Positions 19,612 through 30,160 are shown, counted from the first letter of the stretch. The stretch: DNA of 64,000 bases from Trichobilharzia regenti (GCA_944472135.2 OX235262.1:39483804-39547803); one strand, 5' to 3'. Numbers and translations: made by a program. The notes: a model not told the origin generated them from the sequence alone.

Positions 19612-20268
19612 ATGTTCGTACAATGTACGAAAGCTGGAAAGGCCGCCCAGATAGCCGCTGAAATGAGAAGGTACAGAATAGAAGTGTTGGGAATCTGCGA
19701 CAGCAGATGGAACGGAACTGGAAGGTGCCAACTACCTACTGGAGAGACAGTAATCTTTTCCGGTCAGCTAGAGGACAACCATGAGCACACCGAGGGAGTG
19801 GCCATCATGATGTCACCAACAGCAGCAACCAAAGCTCTCATGCAGTGGGAACCAATCTCCTCCAGGATAATGAAAGCCAGGTTCAACTCAAAAGGAAGGA
19901 AAGTTACAGTCATTCAATGTCAATGCTATGCGCCTAAAAACGTCTCAGAACAAGAGAAGAAGGAGGCGTTCTACAGACAACTACAAGCAATAATGGACAA
20001 CGTCCCAAATGGCGATATCAAAATCCCGATGGGCGAAATGAATGCGAAGCTGGGACGGGACAACACAGGAAGAGAACTCACCATGGGTCGTGAGGCCCTC
20101 GGTGAAATGAACGACAATGGTGAACTCTTCTCAGACTTCTGCGCCTTCAATGATTTGGTGATTGGTGGCAGTAGGTTCAAACACAAGGATATACACAAGA
20201 CGACAGGGATTTCACCAGATGGAAACACCAAAAACCAAATAGAATTCATCTCAATTTCAAGAAAGTGA
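19612..20268 (+). pseudogene. RTE-like (family B) AP-endonuclease, mutated
   Basis: An N-terminal MGTWNVRTMYES lies just upstream in another frame. This frame holds CDSRWNGTGRC (family usually SETRW), KIPMGEMNAKLG (usually GDFN), FKHKDIHKTTG and NQIEFISISRK. GSDHYLVEG, with the general-base His, follows after a frame change at about 20311. The GDFN-to-GEMN change removes a catalytic Asp, so nuclease activity is unlikely. Confidence 0.85.
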
Positions 20269-20628
20269 AGACGGAGCCTACTGGACACAAGGTCGAGGAG
20301 AGGAGCAGATGTGGGTTCAGACCACTATCTAGTAGAAGGGACTTTCAAGGTGAAACTAAAAGCCTCGAGGATAGCTGGGGATAGGCCACAATGCAAGTTC
20401 AACACTCAGAAACTGAAGGACAAAACCACAAAAGACACTTTCACTGCAACTGTCAGAGCAAAGCAGGAAACACTACGCGACATCACTGAAGAATCATGCG
20501 TGGAAGAACATTAGAAGTCCCTGAAGGCGATTCTCAACGAAACGTGTTCAACGGTTCTAGGAAGAAAGAAGAGACAAGACAAGGAATGGCTCTCAACGGA
20601 CACTTGGAAATTAATAGAGGAGAGGAGA

Positions 20629-21381
20629 ATGGTGAAAGAGAAAATAATTCAATGCAAGGACGGACAGGAGAAGGAGACGATGAGCTCAACTTACAAAGCA
20701 TTGGACAAAGAAGTGAAGAAAAGTGCTAGGAAGGACAAAAGACGATTCTACGACAATCAAGCTACTGAAGCTGAGAAGGCAGCAGGCAAAAGGGACCTGA
20801 GGACACTATATCAGATAACCAAATCTCTATCCGGGAAGAGACCAACACAAGCGAAACCTATAAAAGACAGCCAAGGGAAGCCCATTACCAAGGAAGAAAA
20901 ACAGATTAAACAATGGGCGGATCACTTCAAAGGACTCTGGAACCTACCATCACCTGCAACCCGTCCAGAAATACCAACAACAGTGCGCACACAACTGCAA
21001 GTTGACACCAATCCTCCAACGATAGCTGAAGTCTTGAATGCAATCAAACTTCTGAAACCTGGAAAAACAGCCGGACCAGATGGAATACCCCCTGAAGCAC
21101 TGAAAGCAGACCCAGAGACTACAGCAGACATGCTGACTACTCCATTATTGCAAAAGGTCTGGAAGGAGGGAAAGGTGCATATTGACTGGAGGAAAGGCTA
21201 CTTCGTGAAACTACCAAAGAAGGGCGACTTAGGACTCTGCAAGAACTGGCGAGGAATCATGCTCCTATCGACGCCAAGTAAAATCCTGAGTCGCATCGTC
21301 CTGGAGAGATTAAAGGACGCACTGGAGACAGAATTCCGACCAGAACAAGCTGGATTCAGGAAAGAGCAAATCATGTACTGA
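20629..21381 (+). pseudogene. RTE-like (family B) linker and RT fingers
   Basis: Encodes a Lys/Glu-rich linker, then LLKPGKTAGPDGIPPEALK, KGYFVKLPKKGDLGLCKNWR, GIMLLSTPSKILSRIVLERL and FRPEQAGFRKE: RT motifs 0-2. A frameshift at about 21375 moves the rest to another frame. Confidence 0.88.
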
Positions 21382-21400
21382 CCAAATTGCAACTCTACGC

Positions 21401-21667
21401 ATGATCATCACAGAACAAAGCATGGAATGGCAATCAAACCTCTACCTCAACTTTATAGACTTTGAGAAGGCCTTCGACAGCGTTGATCGTGAAGTAATTT
21501 GGAAATTACTCGAGTACTATGGCGTACCCCAAATATTCATCAACCTTATTCAACAGCTGTACAACAACGGCACTTGCCAAGTGATCCACAACGGAAAACT
21601 CAGCGAGGCGTTTGGAGTAAACACAGGAGTCAGACAAGGGTGCTTATTATCACCAATGATATTCTGA
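21401..21667 (+). pseudogene. RTE-like (family B) RT palm (motifs A and B)
   Basis: LYLNFIDFEKAFDSVDREVI (motif A), then LYNNGTCQVIHNGKLSEAF and NTGVRQGCLLSPMIF (motif B), then a stop. The catalytic Asp of motif A is kept; motif C is not found downstream. Confidence 0.88.
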
Positions 21668-21879
21668 ATTGTGGTGTACTGACTGGATTATGAGTCAGAC
21701 AGTGGGAGACGAGAAGACAGGGAGGGATATCCTGGACCGACTGACGTGAAGAACCTAGAAGACCTGGATTTCGCAGCGAGAATACCTAGGATACAAGCAC
21801 GAGTATACCACAAAACATGAATAATGTCATTGCCGAAGTATCAAAGGACATCGAAGCACAAGGTGACACTTGTGTAGTA

Positions 21880-22525
21880 CTAGGTGAACAAACGACACGG
21901 AAAAGTGAAGTGTAACCTATCAGGAACAGTAACACTGGAGTGGGTCTCAAAGTTCACGAGAGCACTTCCAGGAAATCTGCCGACTCCACACATGAAGTAC
22001 ACATGGATGCTTCCACTACCTATAACCCACAGATATTGGCGGATCACACTGCACCCAAAGCCAACCAAGACAATCTCACAGTAAAAGCCGGAAAGAAGTA
22101 AGCAAAACTCAAGGTCTCTCCACATACATCCATAGACCTCCTTTTCGATTAGCCCAATAAAACACCAGGTAAGCCTAAAAAAGAACTATGCACGCATTGC
22201 TGCAGGCCCAAAGGGAGACGAAACACGTGAGTAAAAGTGTTTTTCTTCGAAATAAGAGTAACAGACTAAATGTGGGCGACAGACTACATGAGGTGGAAAC
22301 TTACAACACACGCTAGCAGACACTCGAGGGGCGCCAAGCTGATTAAAAGGCACGGTGGGACCCACGATTTCCGCAATAGACGAGGTCGTAATATGCCTAT
22401 AGGTACATATAAACTGAAAACGGGAACCATAATTAATAATAAAAACACATAGGCGACTAGACAGGACACCACCAAGCACCATGTGAACGTAATGTATTCT
22501 CGAACCCTCGTAATACTTATATAAA
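21880..22525. other. Unassigned sequence between RTE-B and a SINE
   Basis: No domain recognised. GC content is a little higher than nearby; it may be an unknown repeat or the altered 3' part of the RTE-like copy. Confidence 0.35.
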
Positions 22526-22529
22526 GCCC

Positions 22530-22705
22530 GTCGGTGGCACAGTGGTTAGGACTCTCACCGACCATGCACATGGTCCGAGGTTCGAGCCTCCGCCGACGCA
22601 CACCTGATATCTATGGTTGGCCTGCAAAATTTGGGCTACCGATATCCACGCTGAAAATTCCATACTTGTACCAAAAATACAGTGTGGAATCAAGGTGTAA
22701 ATCAA
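22530..22705 (+). mobile_element. tRNA-like SINE, family B
   Basis: The head GTCGGTGGCACAGTGGTTAG (box A) and GAGGTTCGAGCCTCC (box B) can pair GTCGGTGG with CCGCCGAC like an acceptor stem. The body continues CACACCTGATATCTATGG and GCAAAATTTGGGCTACCGAT and ends near CAGTGTGGAATCAAGGTGTA. Other copies are at 63.65 (plus), 45.7 (minus) and 48.14 kb (3' part). A dispersed retroposon, not a working tRNA gene. Confidence 0.8.
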
Positions 22706-22709
22706 AAAT

Positions 22710-23150
22710 AAAAAATCTGCACAACGGGTATTTATTGGCTCATGGTCCTTCTAAGTACACGCACAAAATGAGTCAACAAATGCACAACTACGAAGGACCT
22801 AGAACGCACTACCTTAAAATGGGGTACTTCGGCCCTTAAATTACAATCTGAACAGTGAAATAGACTATTTAATGCCGAGAAATGATTCCAGATGCCCATG
22901 TAATGAGTCCAGAAACCGATAAATGCAACAGGGTTATTTTTGGCTGCAGCAAACAATAGCCCCTCTCGCAGCACACTTTGTTAAGAGAATAATAGACACG
23001 CTGACACTGTCTCATCTGAGAATCCTTCCCAACGTAAAATAGGCAACAGGGAGTCAGGGATAGTAACAAAAAACCTACTAACTGTTCTCACAACAACCCC
23101 GGTTTTCTGAAAATTTTGCTCTTATATGCTCTATCTCTCCTTGAGAAAAT
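22710..23150. other. Unassigned sequence
   Basis: An 80-codon minus-strand frame at 22732-22974 matches nothing recognised. No repeat or promoter signal assigned. Confidence 0.35.
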
Positions 23151-23159
23151 AACTTCCCT

Positions 23160-24385
23160 CACAGCTTGGTATACATGGAACGGCCAACACTAATCCTGGT
23201 AACTGAAACTTGGTTAACTAATGATGTACCTGATACAAAGCTGATCCTCCTATGACACAATCGCGCCCCTAAAATCTGCCCTAAAGACACCGACTCTATT
23301 CATAGATCACAAAACGCTGTAAAAACTAAAGAAGCTGAAAAGGAAATTTTATTTTTTAAGGAATTCAGTGCACTACACCAGATCCATGAGACATTTAAAA
23401 ATGTTGAGGATAGAGATGAAATGAAGGCATAACTCGAGGAAAATAAAGCCCTCGGGGGCACCTCTAAAACTCAGGAACTCTGCAAGATCTTTCAAAAACG
23501 ACTGAAAATGGTCAAGTCAATTTTAACCGCTTGGATCATGAAGGTATAGCTTGTGATGATCCCCAGATTATTGGCGAACTCCTCAGTCAGTCGTTCTCCA
23601 ACCACTCCAGAGTGCGTCCTTCCCCAATTCCTGACGTAACCTTCGAAAATAACTGCAAGTTAGGTGGTATCAACCACATTAAATATAGCCTCAGCGATAA
23701 AGATATGAAGAGCTGACGGTAGTTGTGGAATAGATGATATACCATTCGTCACATACAAAAACGGGGACATGGGTATAACAGAATTAATACTTAGAATATT
23801 TACTAACCCACCAGTGGCTAAGACGCACCCTGAAATTTGGAAAAACATGTATATATTGCCTAAGCGTAAAGGAAGGGGCAAAACCAGTACATGTAATTAT
23901 AGGCTTATCAATATAACATCTATCATATTACGGATTGTGGAGAAAGCAATCAAAGAACAATTGTCAGACTACCTTCTAAAATATGAACTCATCAAACAGT
24001 CACAATGCTGATCCCTCAAACAAATCTTGCATCACTTGCCATATAGACATTTTCAACGAAGTCACGTATAGAAGAGATAGGGGAGAATTAGTAATTATCC
24101 TCTATTTTGATATATGGAAAGCCTTCGACAGAGTTCCACATAGTCAGGTAGACAGCAGGTTATGCTCACTAGGGGGTATGCAACCCCCTCTAGAACTGGA
24201 TAAAATCACTTCTCTGTGACAGAAATCAGACAACAGAAGTTGGCTCGATGACTTCTAGGCCCAGACCAACAAGCACTACTGTCATCCAGAGAAGTGTAGT
24301 GGGCCCTCTCCTTTTCAAAATATGCATAATATTCGTGATTGATTTAGCACAGGTAAACCAATATTATATGCATTCGACTTAAAGG
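23160..24385 (+). mobile_element. CR1/jockey-like non-LTR remnant
   Basis: Frames in order: ILVTETWLTNDVP (endonuclease start), a long degenerate linker, CGIDDIPFVTYKNG, HPEIWKNMYILPKRKG and TCNYRLINITSIILRIVEK (RT motifs 0-2), then FDIWKAFDRVPHSQV (motif A) in another frame. Heavily mutated, with most of the endonuclease deleted; no motif C recognised. Confidence 0.75.
23769..24011 (+). pseudogene. CR1/jockey RT finger fragment
   Basis: 80-codon frame with WKNMYILPKRKGRGKTSTCN and RLINITSIILRIVEKAI, typical of RT motifs 1-2. The palm motif FDIWKAFDRVPHS follows in another frame near 24107. Confidence 0.78.
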
Positions 24386-24399
24386 TGTTAATGTCGGTA

Positions 24400-24475
24400 A
24401 AATATTTGAGCATTGTGGAATAGATCAAATAAAGTATAATTTATATTTCAATAGTTCACGCACAATGACAAGTGT
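24400..24475 (+). repeat. Dispersed 70-bp repeat, copy 1
   Basis: GTGGAATAGATCAAATAAAG and the sequence to CACAATGACAAGT recur at 36090-36160 with few differences. Identity unknown; the AATAAAG could be a polyadenylation signal of a lost 3' end. Confidence 0.6.
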
Positions 24476-24574
24476 CCTAGAAGGCACTCCAGAAAACGAA
24501 TAAAAATTGTCCCAGGAGGCGCTCCAGAAAACAAACACGCGAATAAAAACTGTCAAGGAACGGATCATAATAAC

Positions 24575-24665
24575 TGTCAATGGAGTTGAAGATTGAACGA
24601 TCAATTCTTGGTTGTTTGCTCAAAATCAACTTCCCAATTTTCGCGGAGGCATCAATACGACAGTC
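24575..24665 (+). mobile_element. BEL/Pao LTR, left part, split by a Gypsy insertion
   Basis: Starts TGTCAATGGAGTTGAAGATT and matches the reverse complement of 31340-31424, which is the same LTR uninterrupted. The match stops at the AGTC where the Gypsy element begins and resumes at 27372. Confidence 0.8.
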
Positions 24666-24944
24666 TGTAAGGCATGGTAAGTTTGGCGGTTTTCTAATGT
24701 TCAAACCATGCTTGTCTACTTTCAGGTTGGCTGCGAAGTATGCAGGGATTGGTTACCCAAGACGAGGCAACGGATGACCAATAGGAGTGCCCTTCCCTCT
24801 TATCTACTTGTATTGCGATTGGTTGTAAATATAATACTTGACCTTGAGTCCTCGTTCTTACTAGCACGCAACACTTGTGTGATCACACTGCTAACGTGCG
24901 CTTTGCTCTCTGTTTCAGATCATTGCTTGACGAGTGGGATTACA
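24666..24944 (+). repeat. Gypsy 5' LTR
   Basis: Begins TGTAAGGCATGG and ends GTGGGATTACA; matches 27093-27371 throughout. Contains GATTGGTTG and TAAATATAATAC as possible CCAAT-like and TATA-like elements. AGTC precedes it. Confidence 0.92.
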
Positions 24945-24947
24945 TAA

Positions 24948-26024
24948 ATGGCGAGCCTGCCAACGAAAAAACTTTGTTCTTCTAAGTCTCGACCCAATGA
25001 GGCTTCCAAGAACACTTCTCCTGTCAAACAGACAGCATCTCACGAGGTGGATCAATTGGCTGAAGTGAGGGCTCCAGCTTTTCAGTCAAATCAGCCTGCT
25101 TCGCGATATGTCCATCCCTTGCCGCATACACTGGAGGTGGGTGATGATTTCGAGCTGTGGTCGGACAAGGTGTGCCGATACATTGATCTGATGAACGTGC
25201 CTCACCCGAACGCATTCGTCATCGATTCTGTTGGACGGTCCTTGGAAATGTACACAATTGGTTTGGATTACGTGCATATGCCCTTGACCACCCTGTTGAG
25301 TACTCTAAGAGCACGTATAGTGCCACCAATACCTCCCATTGAAGCGCTGAAAAGATTCAGCGAGTGCAACCAGAGACAAGGTGAATCTATCAACCAGTTC
25401 ACCTTACGTCTCCGCAAGCTTGCGCGTCAAGCTATGCAGGACAAGACACATTCAGAGGTTGAAAGCGCTATATATTCCAAGTTCTTGCAGGGCGTCGACG
25501 TCCGTTACAGGAAGGACTTCAACTTGCACACTCCAGCATCCATGACAGAAGCGGAAGCTAGGGCACGCCTAATGGAAAGCCTGGAAGAGCCAGGAACCAC
25601 ATGCCCACAAGTAAACGCAATGGGATATCAGCACACAACAACAAAGCATGCGCAGAATCCTACACCACCGTGGAAAGGACGCCCACAGTCGCAATCCACT
25701 TCAAGAAACGATTGCTACTACTGCAGGCGGTTTGGTAAGCTTGCTAGGAGTTGTGGTCACAATGCAGGTGAGTCACATGTCGATATGAATTGTGTGCCTA
25801 CTGTAAACCTAATCGGTGTCACCTCCTCCCCGAAAGTTGTAGGTTATATAGGCGGGAAAAAGTGTGTTATGTTAGTTGACTCAGGAGCAACTTGTTCTGT
25901 CGTACATTCCTCATGTGTTCCAGAGACGTTTAGGCCAACAATAGGGACTCACAATTTGCGGCTTACGACAGCCAATGGAGATTGCATGCAATCCCAGGGA
26001 CTGGTCCTGCTGCCACTTAAATAA
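24948..26024 (+). CDS. Gypsy Gag-protease ORF (358 codons)
   Basis: Gag part: HPLPHTLEVGDDFELWSDKV, LRARIVPPIPPIEALKRFSE, INQFTLRLRKLARQAM and YSKFLQGVDVRYRKDF, a capsid layout typical of Ty3/Gypsy. A zinc-knuckle-like CYYCRRFGKLARSC at 256-269 has Lys264 where CCHC has His. The retropepsin motif LVDSGATCSVV at 309-319 has catalytic Asp311. The frame stops about 40 codons after that motif, at the deletion that removed RT and RNase H. Gag would package element RNA; the protease would process the products. Similarity to the CsRn1/Boudicca-type trematode group is likely but untested. Confidence 0.88.
   Translation: MASLPTKKLCSSKSRPNEASKNTSPVKQTASHEVDQLAEVRAPAFQSNQPASRYVHPLPHTLEVGDDFELWSDKVCRYIDLMNVPHPNAFVIDSVGRSLEMYTIGLDYVHMPLTTLLSTLRARIVPPIPPIEALKRFSECNQRQGESINQFTLRLRKLARQAMQDKTHSEVESAIYSKFLQGVDVRYRKDFNLHTPASMTEAEARARLMESLEEPGTTCPQVNAMGYQHTTTKHAQNPTPPWKGRPQSQSTSRNDCYYCRRFGKLARSCGHNAGESHVDMNCVPTVNLIGVTSSPKVVGYIGGKKCVMLVDSGATCSVVHSSCVPETFRPTIGTHNLRLTTANGDCMQSQGLVLLPLK
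24949..24961 (+). promoter_or_regulatory. Candidate primer-binding site overlapping the gag start
   Basis: TGGCGAGCCTGCC starts 5 nt after the 5' LTR, where a tRNA primer would anneal, and overlaps the ATG at 24948. Which tRNA pairs is not determined. Confidence 0.5.
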
Positions 26025-27057
26025 AATGATTGAAGCGGCTAAAAGACGTTATTGGTGGCCTCACCAGAGGAAAGACATCATAGATTTCTGTGACTCCTGC
26101 GAGGTATGCCAAACTATTAAGGCTCCGCACAAATATAATAAGGCACCCTTAGAACCCATTATAGCTGGCCATCCGAATGACTTAGTACAAATAGACTTGG
26201 TTGGACCTCTCCCAGTAACTTCCAGAAATAATAACTATATTTTAGTCATGGTAGACCATTTTACCAAATGGTGCGAGGCTATTGCGATCCCACAGATTGA
26301 TGCTGTAACCATCGCAGAGTCAATTTTTGACCACTGGGTCAGCCGTTGGGGGGCACCACTTCAACTGCATTCAGATCGAGGATCCAACTTTGAAAGTATC
26401 GTTGTCAGCGAACTCTGTCGTATAATGGGTATCCGGAAGACACGCACTACCGCGTACCACCCACAGGGAAATGGCTTGGTTGAACGCACCAATCGGACAC
26501 TTAAAGCCCTCTTGCAGGCATTTGTAGATCAAAACAACCCCAGGGAATGGGACCGATCACTCTCACAGTGCTTAATGGCATACAGAGCAAGCATTCACAA
26601 AGCTACGCGTCAAACGCCTCATTATATGGTCACTGGAAGAGAACTCCGGTTGCCAATCGATCTGACTTCAAACACACTAGGAGAGGATACACTGATTGCA
26701 TCTGAACACGTAATCAGACTTCGACGAAACCTGAACAAGGTACATCAGATGACTAGGGATATACTCCAAACAAACCAGAGGTACCAGAAAGAATACTATG
26801 ATAGGAAAGCACATGGATCACCAGTCGAGCCAGGAGACAAGGTGATGCTACTTAAGGAGGCACCACCTAAAGGGAAAGCTCTTAAATTCCATAAACGCTG
26901 GGAAGGACCATTCACTGTAGTAGAGGTACTAAGTGACTGCACCTGTAGGATTCAGGAACCGAATTCCTCTCATAGTCTAGTCACACACTTCAATAGACTA
27001 AAACCTTTTCGACAACAGGCCTTAGAGCAGACAAGTCCCGCAGGAACAGTCACCTAG
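26025..27057 (+). CDS. Gypsy integrase, N-terminus truncated
   Basis: In another frame from gag-protease. Starts inside the HHCC domain: RRYWWPHQRKDI and CDSCEVCQ keep both Cys, but the two His are lost. The core has IDLVGPLPVT, LHSDRGSNFES and NGLVERTNRTLK, giving an intact D,D,E triad. YRASIHKATRQTPHYMVTGR and KFHKRWEGPFTVVEVLSD make up the C-terminal domain, and the frame ends shortly before the polypurine tract. The enzyme would insert element DNA. No RT frame precedes it, so in-cis expression is doubtful. Confidence 0.9.
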
Positions 27058-27078
27058 CACTGCGGACAGTGCTCCTAT

Positions 27079-27092
27079 GGGAGAGGGGGTTG
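27079..27092 (+). promoter_or_regulatory. Polypurine tract
   Basis: GGGAGAGGGGGTTG directly precedes the 3' LTR, in the place where plus-strand DNA synthesis is primed. Confidence 0.8.
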
Positions 27093-27371
27093 TGTAAGGC
27101 ATGGTAAGTTTGGCGGTTTTCTAATGTTCAAACCATGCTTGTCTACTTTCAGGTTGGCTGCGAAGTATGCAGGGATTGGTTACCCAAGACGAGGCAACGG
27201 ATGACCAATAGGAGTGCCCTTCCCTCTTATCTACTTGTATTGCGATTGGTTGTAAATATAATACTTGACCTTGAGTCCTCGTTCTTACTAGCACGCAACA
27301 CTTGTGTGATCACACTGCTAACGTGCGCTTTGCTCTCTGTTTCAGATCATTGCTTGACGAGTGGGATTACA
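27093..27371 (+). repeat. Gypsy 3' LTR
   Basis: Matches the 5' LTR along its 279 nt; followed by AGTC (27372-27375), the second copy of the target duplication. Confidence 0.92.
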
Positions 27372-27600
27372 AGTCATCGTCTCATCGGTCGCTGTTCAGA
27401 AAGAAGAGTGAAACATCGTCAGAAACCTTAGTTCAGTTATTATTTTTATATGTTGGTGTAACAATAAAGAAATCTCAAGCGGCCAATCGGTGTTTTGGTT
27501 TTTTCGTCCGTTATAACTAAGCGTTTCTGAAAACTTCAAGGAACAGCGTGGGCCCGAGCGTAGCAAGAGCTGGGCATTAACGGTTTATGAGACGTGATTG
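27372..27600 (+). mobile_element. BEL/Pao LTR, right part, plus leader
   Basis: GTCATCGTCTCATCGGTCGC, CCAATCGGTGTTTTGG and TTTCTGAAAACTTCAAGGAA, then GAGCTGGGCATTAACGGTTT, parallel the minus-strand element at 31340-31070. The LTR probably ends near 27520. No BEL gag follows here. Confidence 0.75.
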
Positions 27601-28620
27601 ACGATAACAATAATGTATATTTTCATATAAACATAAATTTGCATGAAAATGCATACCATTATAACAGGCACAATCAAGTATGATATATATCCCTGAGTTC
27701 CTATCGTTACGAAGACGCTCCTAACCGATAAATACTATGTACTTTCTCCGACTTGAGCTCCAAAACACCAGTATTGTAAGAAAGAAGTTATATTGTTTGG
27801 CGATCAAAGCGGAGAACACTAAAAGTCTATAAACAAATGTTTTGTACAAAATTATGAAGTACTTTTATTCGCTTTTGGTCGTCCCCGTCGAACTTCTACA
27901 CCATCGAACAATTCGCGCCTTCGAGTTGCCCACCAATAGCAACCAGTTCCAAAAACAAACGTTCAATGTTCACCTCCGTTGACACTCCCCGGAAAAAAGA
28001 GGTCCATCCCTATTTCCCATAGCGGTGATCACCACGAACTAAAATGCCAATGCGGGACCTGGGCCAACCGGGACTAGGATAAAATGGGAAAGCAAGACTA
28101 AAAAGCCCAACACACAACAAGCATACCCACACCTCAATCACATTCATCGATGACGACCTACGACTTCCAGTTAGAGGCGTCCTCTTGACATCTTACAACA
28201 CAGTCACCACTTGATAGAACGACTATTTCAGAAAGCAACGGGACCATAGCAGCAACTCATGACACTCGTCGCGCATCCTCTTATCTATTCACTATCAATT
28301 ACCACTGCGATCGCTTGTCACTCATTCTTCCTCATTTCTAGTAACGGTGACGTATGCAAGCCTCAGTCGTCTGCGCCATTGCTCCCCGGTGTGTGGGACC
28401 ACAGCCTAAGTAGAAGCATTCATTCTCAATCATTGATTCCACAGCTAATCCTTGTCTCCGTGTGCATGTCATTCTCAGCACTAGCCTCTCAAGCGTATAC
28501 GACCCATCTGCTGTCTTTAACATCGATCAATTCATTCACGGATGCAGAAAACTCGAAACAGTATCAGAAGTAAGCACGACGAAAATTTAACAAAATTATG
28601 CACAAAAAGATATAAAAACA
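27601..28620. other. Unassigned sequence after the BEL leader
   Basis: The first 90 nt resemble 19005-19080. The rest contains overlapping open frames on both strands (28259-28573 plus, 28338-28523 minus) with no recognised domain; possibly an unknown repeat. Confidence 0.35.
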
Positions 28621-28724
28621 AGTAAACGTAGTGAGTCCGAAATCACCAATTGATATGACACACCACACGTATATACACACAGTACACATAAACTCGCAGA
28701 TCATGTCTCAATGTAATTCCTTTG

Positions 28725-28970
28725 AAGAATTGCAGGACTTACACCAGTACTCCTACAACCCTTCTCAGGCTGACGATTGTAGGTTGAAGAATGTCCGGAC
28801 ACAAACAAGATTAACCAGTAATTACATTAATTGGAACACACTCAATTACTCGACACAAACATTGACAATCAATACATCAAATGTGGTGGATTCTGCCCTG
28901 ACGAACTTCCCTTAAAGAACGTAGGACGTACAGCAGTACGCCTACAACCCTTCTCAGGTTGACGCCCTAT
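28725..28970 (+). repeat. Pair of about 49-bp direct repeats
   Basis: Around 28725 and 28915 the sequence repeats the pattern CTACAACCCTTCTCAGGYTGAC with about 85 percent agreement over 49 nt. Purpose unknown. Confidence 0.6.
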
Positions 28971-29355
28971 GCTGGAAAATTGTCGTAGAGTTCATTTGCT
29001 GACCTCATTCTATCATCTGTATCCTCAACTTTGAATGTAAACACGCCCATGTCATTGTATCACAGGGTGTAGATGACTAACAAACATACGACGTATCTGA
29101 CCAACCAAGCGTAGGTACAGAGTAATTTACACCAAAGATAATAACATTCAAATAACAACTTGAAACTTGAAAGGCCTTTATTCGTGAAAGTCAACTTAAC
29201 AATTACACTCTCATACACAGCGGGCTTATGCTCACTAAACTGACCATTGACATTCGTTCCTTCAAACTGACCGATACTAGCATAGTCATAACATAAGACA
29301 CAAGAGTTCATGGACTTTTCATTGAGAATGACAACGCCTACGACGAATGCGTGAC

Positions 29356-29685
29356 TCAATTTGATGAACTTAGCGGTGCATCAGATGCTGTTGTTGTTCG
29401 ACCTTTAGAAGTTTGTCTAACTGCAAGATTACCACCACTGCTGTCTTTTATTATAAGCTCCAGTTTTGCCTTAACATCTGTCGATAGGTGGAATACACAT
29501 TGATCACTTACACTGACGGCCTCACGAGTATCCATGCCTTCTACCGCAGCATCTGCTCTTAATTCTACTTCACCTTCAAGTTGCACAGAACTTTTGTTCA
29601 ACTCAGCAGTAGTAGGCACTCCCCTCATCTCATCATGATCAGACAAAGGAAAAAAATGTACTCTCATGATCACTGTCACAAACAT
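29356..29685 (-). pseudogene. Possible BEL/Pao gag-pol linker frame
   Basis: 109 codons with an acidic, Ser/Thr-rich composition (QCVFHLSTDVKAKLELIIK). It overlaps the upstream frame, suggesting a frameshift. No catalytic motif; assigned only by position. Confidence 0.4.
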
Positions 29686-30160
29686 CCTCTTTACCGTCGT
29701 CTATCTGGTCAACTTCATCATTTTCAAACTCTTCAATAAGAGCAGTAGACAACTTGCGTTCTTCCTCATAAATCCTTAAGTGTTTTATACCTGTACTCTG
29801 ACTAGTAATACCTTGAAAACCTGAGGAGTCAGAGCTAGACTCTGAAACTGCAACTCTCTTATCCTGCACAAACTGCATTGTCGTCTGTGACACTCTATTC
29901 AACAATGGCTTACCAGTTACAACTACGGGTTTCTTCACTGCACCATTATCGTCACACAATTCGTAATCAGAACTTGATGACGCTGACTTCACGTTTAGCT
30001 TACCACTAAACTTGCTGATTGCTTCACAGTTCGCATTTGTATACACTTCTTGCAAATAGACGAAACACGACCGTGTTTGTCTCGCAACTTGTAACCTATC
30101 TGTTAGAGACGTCCCAGGAAAGCTGTCACACTCATTAGGTTTGTATGGATTACTAGACAC
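29639..30160 (-). pseudogene. BEL/Pao gag C-terminus and linker
   Basis: RQTRSCFVYLQEVYTNANCE looks like a CCHC knuckle with one Cys and the His lost. A Ser/Asp-rich linker follows. No protease or RT motif is recognisable to 29356, so pol is probably deleted. Confidence 0.6.

Larger units (their letters stand above)
19530..21875 (+). mobile_element. RTE-like non-LTR retrotransposon (family B), decayed
   Basis: Endonuclease, linker and RT domains in order on the plus strand, broken by frameshifts. The region from the YADD box to the 3'UTR is missing or rearranged: the last recognisable stretch reads EDLDFAARI, where ADD would be expected. Relatives of its 3' end are scattered through the window (0.4, 2.2, 8.6-9.3, 33, 38, 46, 50, 57 and 60 kb). 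The source copy for those tails is not in this window. Confidence 0.85.
24666..27371 (+). mobile_element. Ty3/Gypsy LTR retrotransposon, internally deleted, LTR to LTR
   Basis: A 2706-bp element with matching 279-bp LTRs (24666-24944 and 27093-27371; TG...CA; no differences seen by eye). AGTC is present on both sides as a 4-bp target duplication. It holds gag, protease and most of the integrase; RT and RNase H are absent, the deletion joining protease to integrase near 26020. It lies inside a BEL/Pao LTR. Near-identical LTRs point to a recent insertion, probably mobilised by a full-length relative. Confidence 0.92.

Noticed and set aside
22530..22600. Functional tRNA gene
   Set aside because: Boxes A and B and an acceptor-like stem are present, but the same head occurs with the same non-tRNA body at 45.7 and 63.65 kb, so it is a SINE head.
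24708..24947. 79-codon ORF in the Gypsy LTR (and its copy at 27135)
   Set aside because: Lies within a non-coding LTR and repeats because the LTR repeats.
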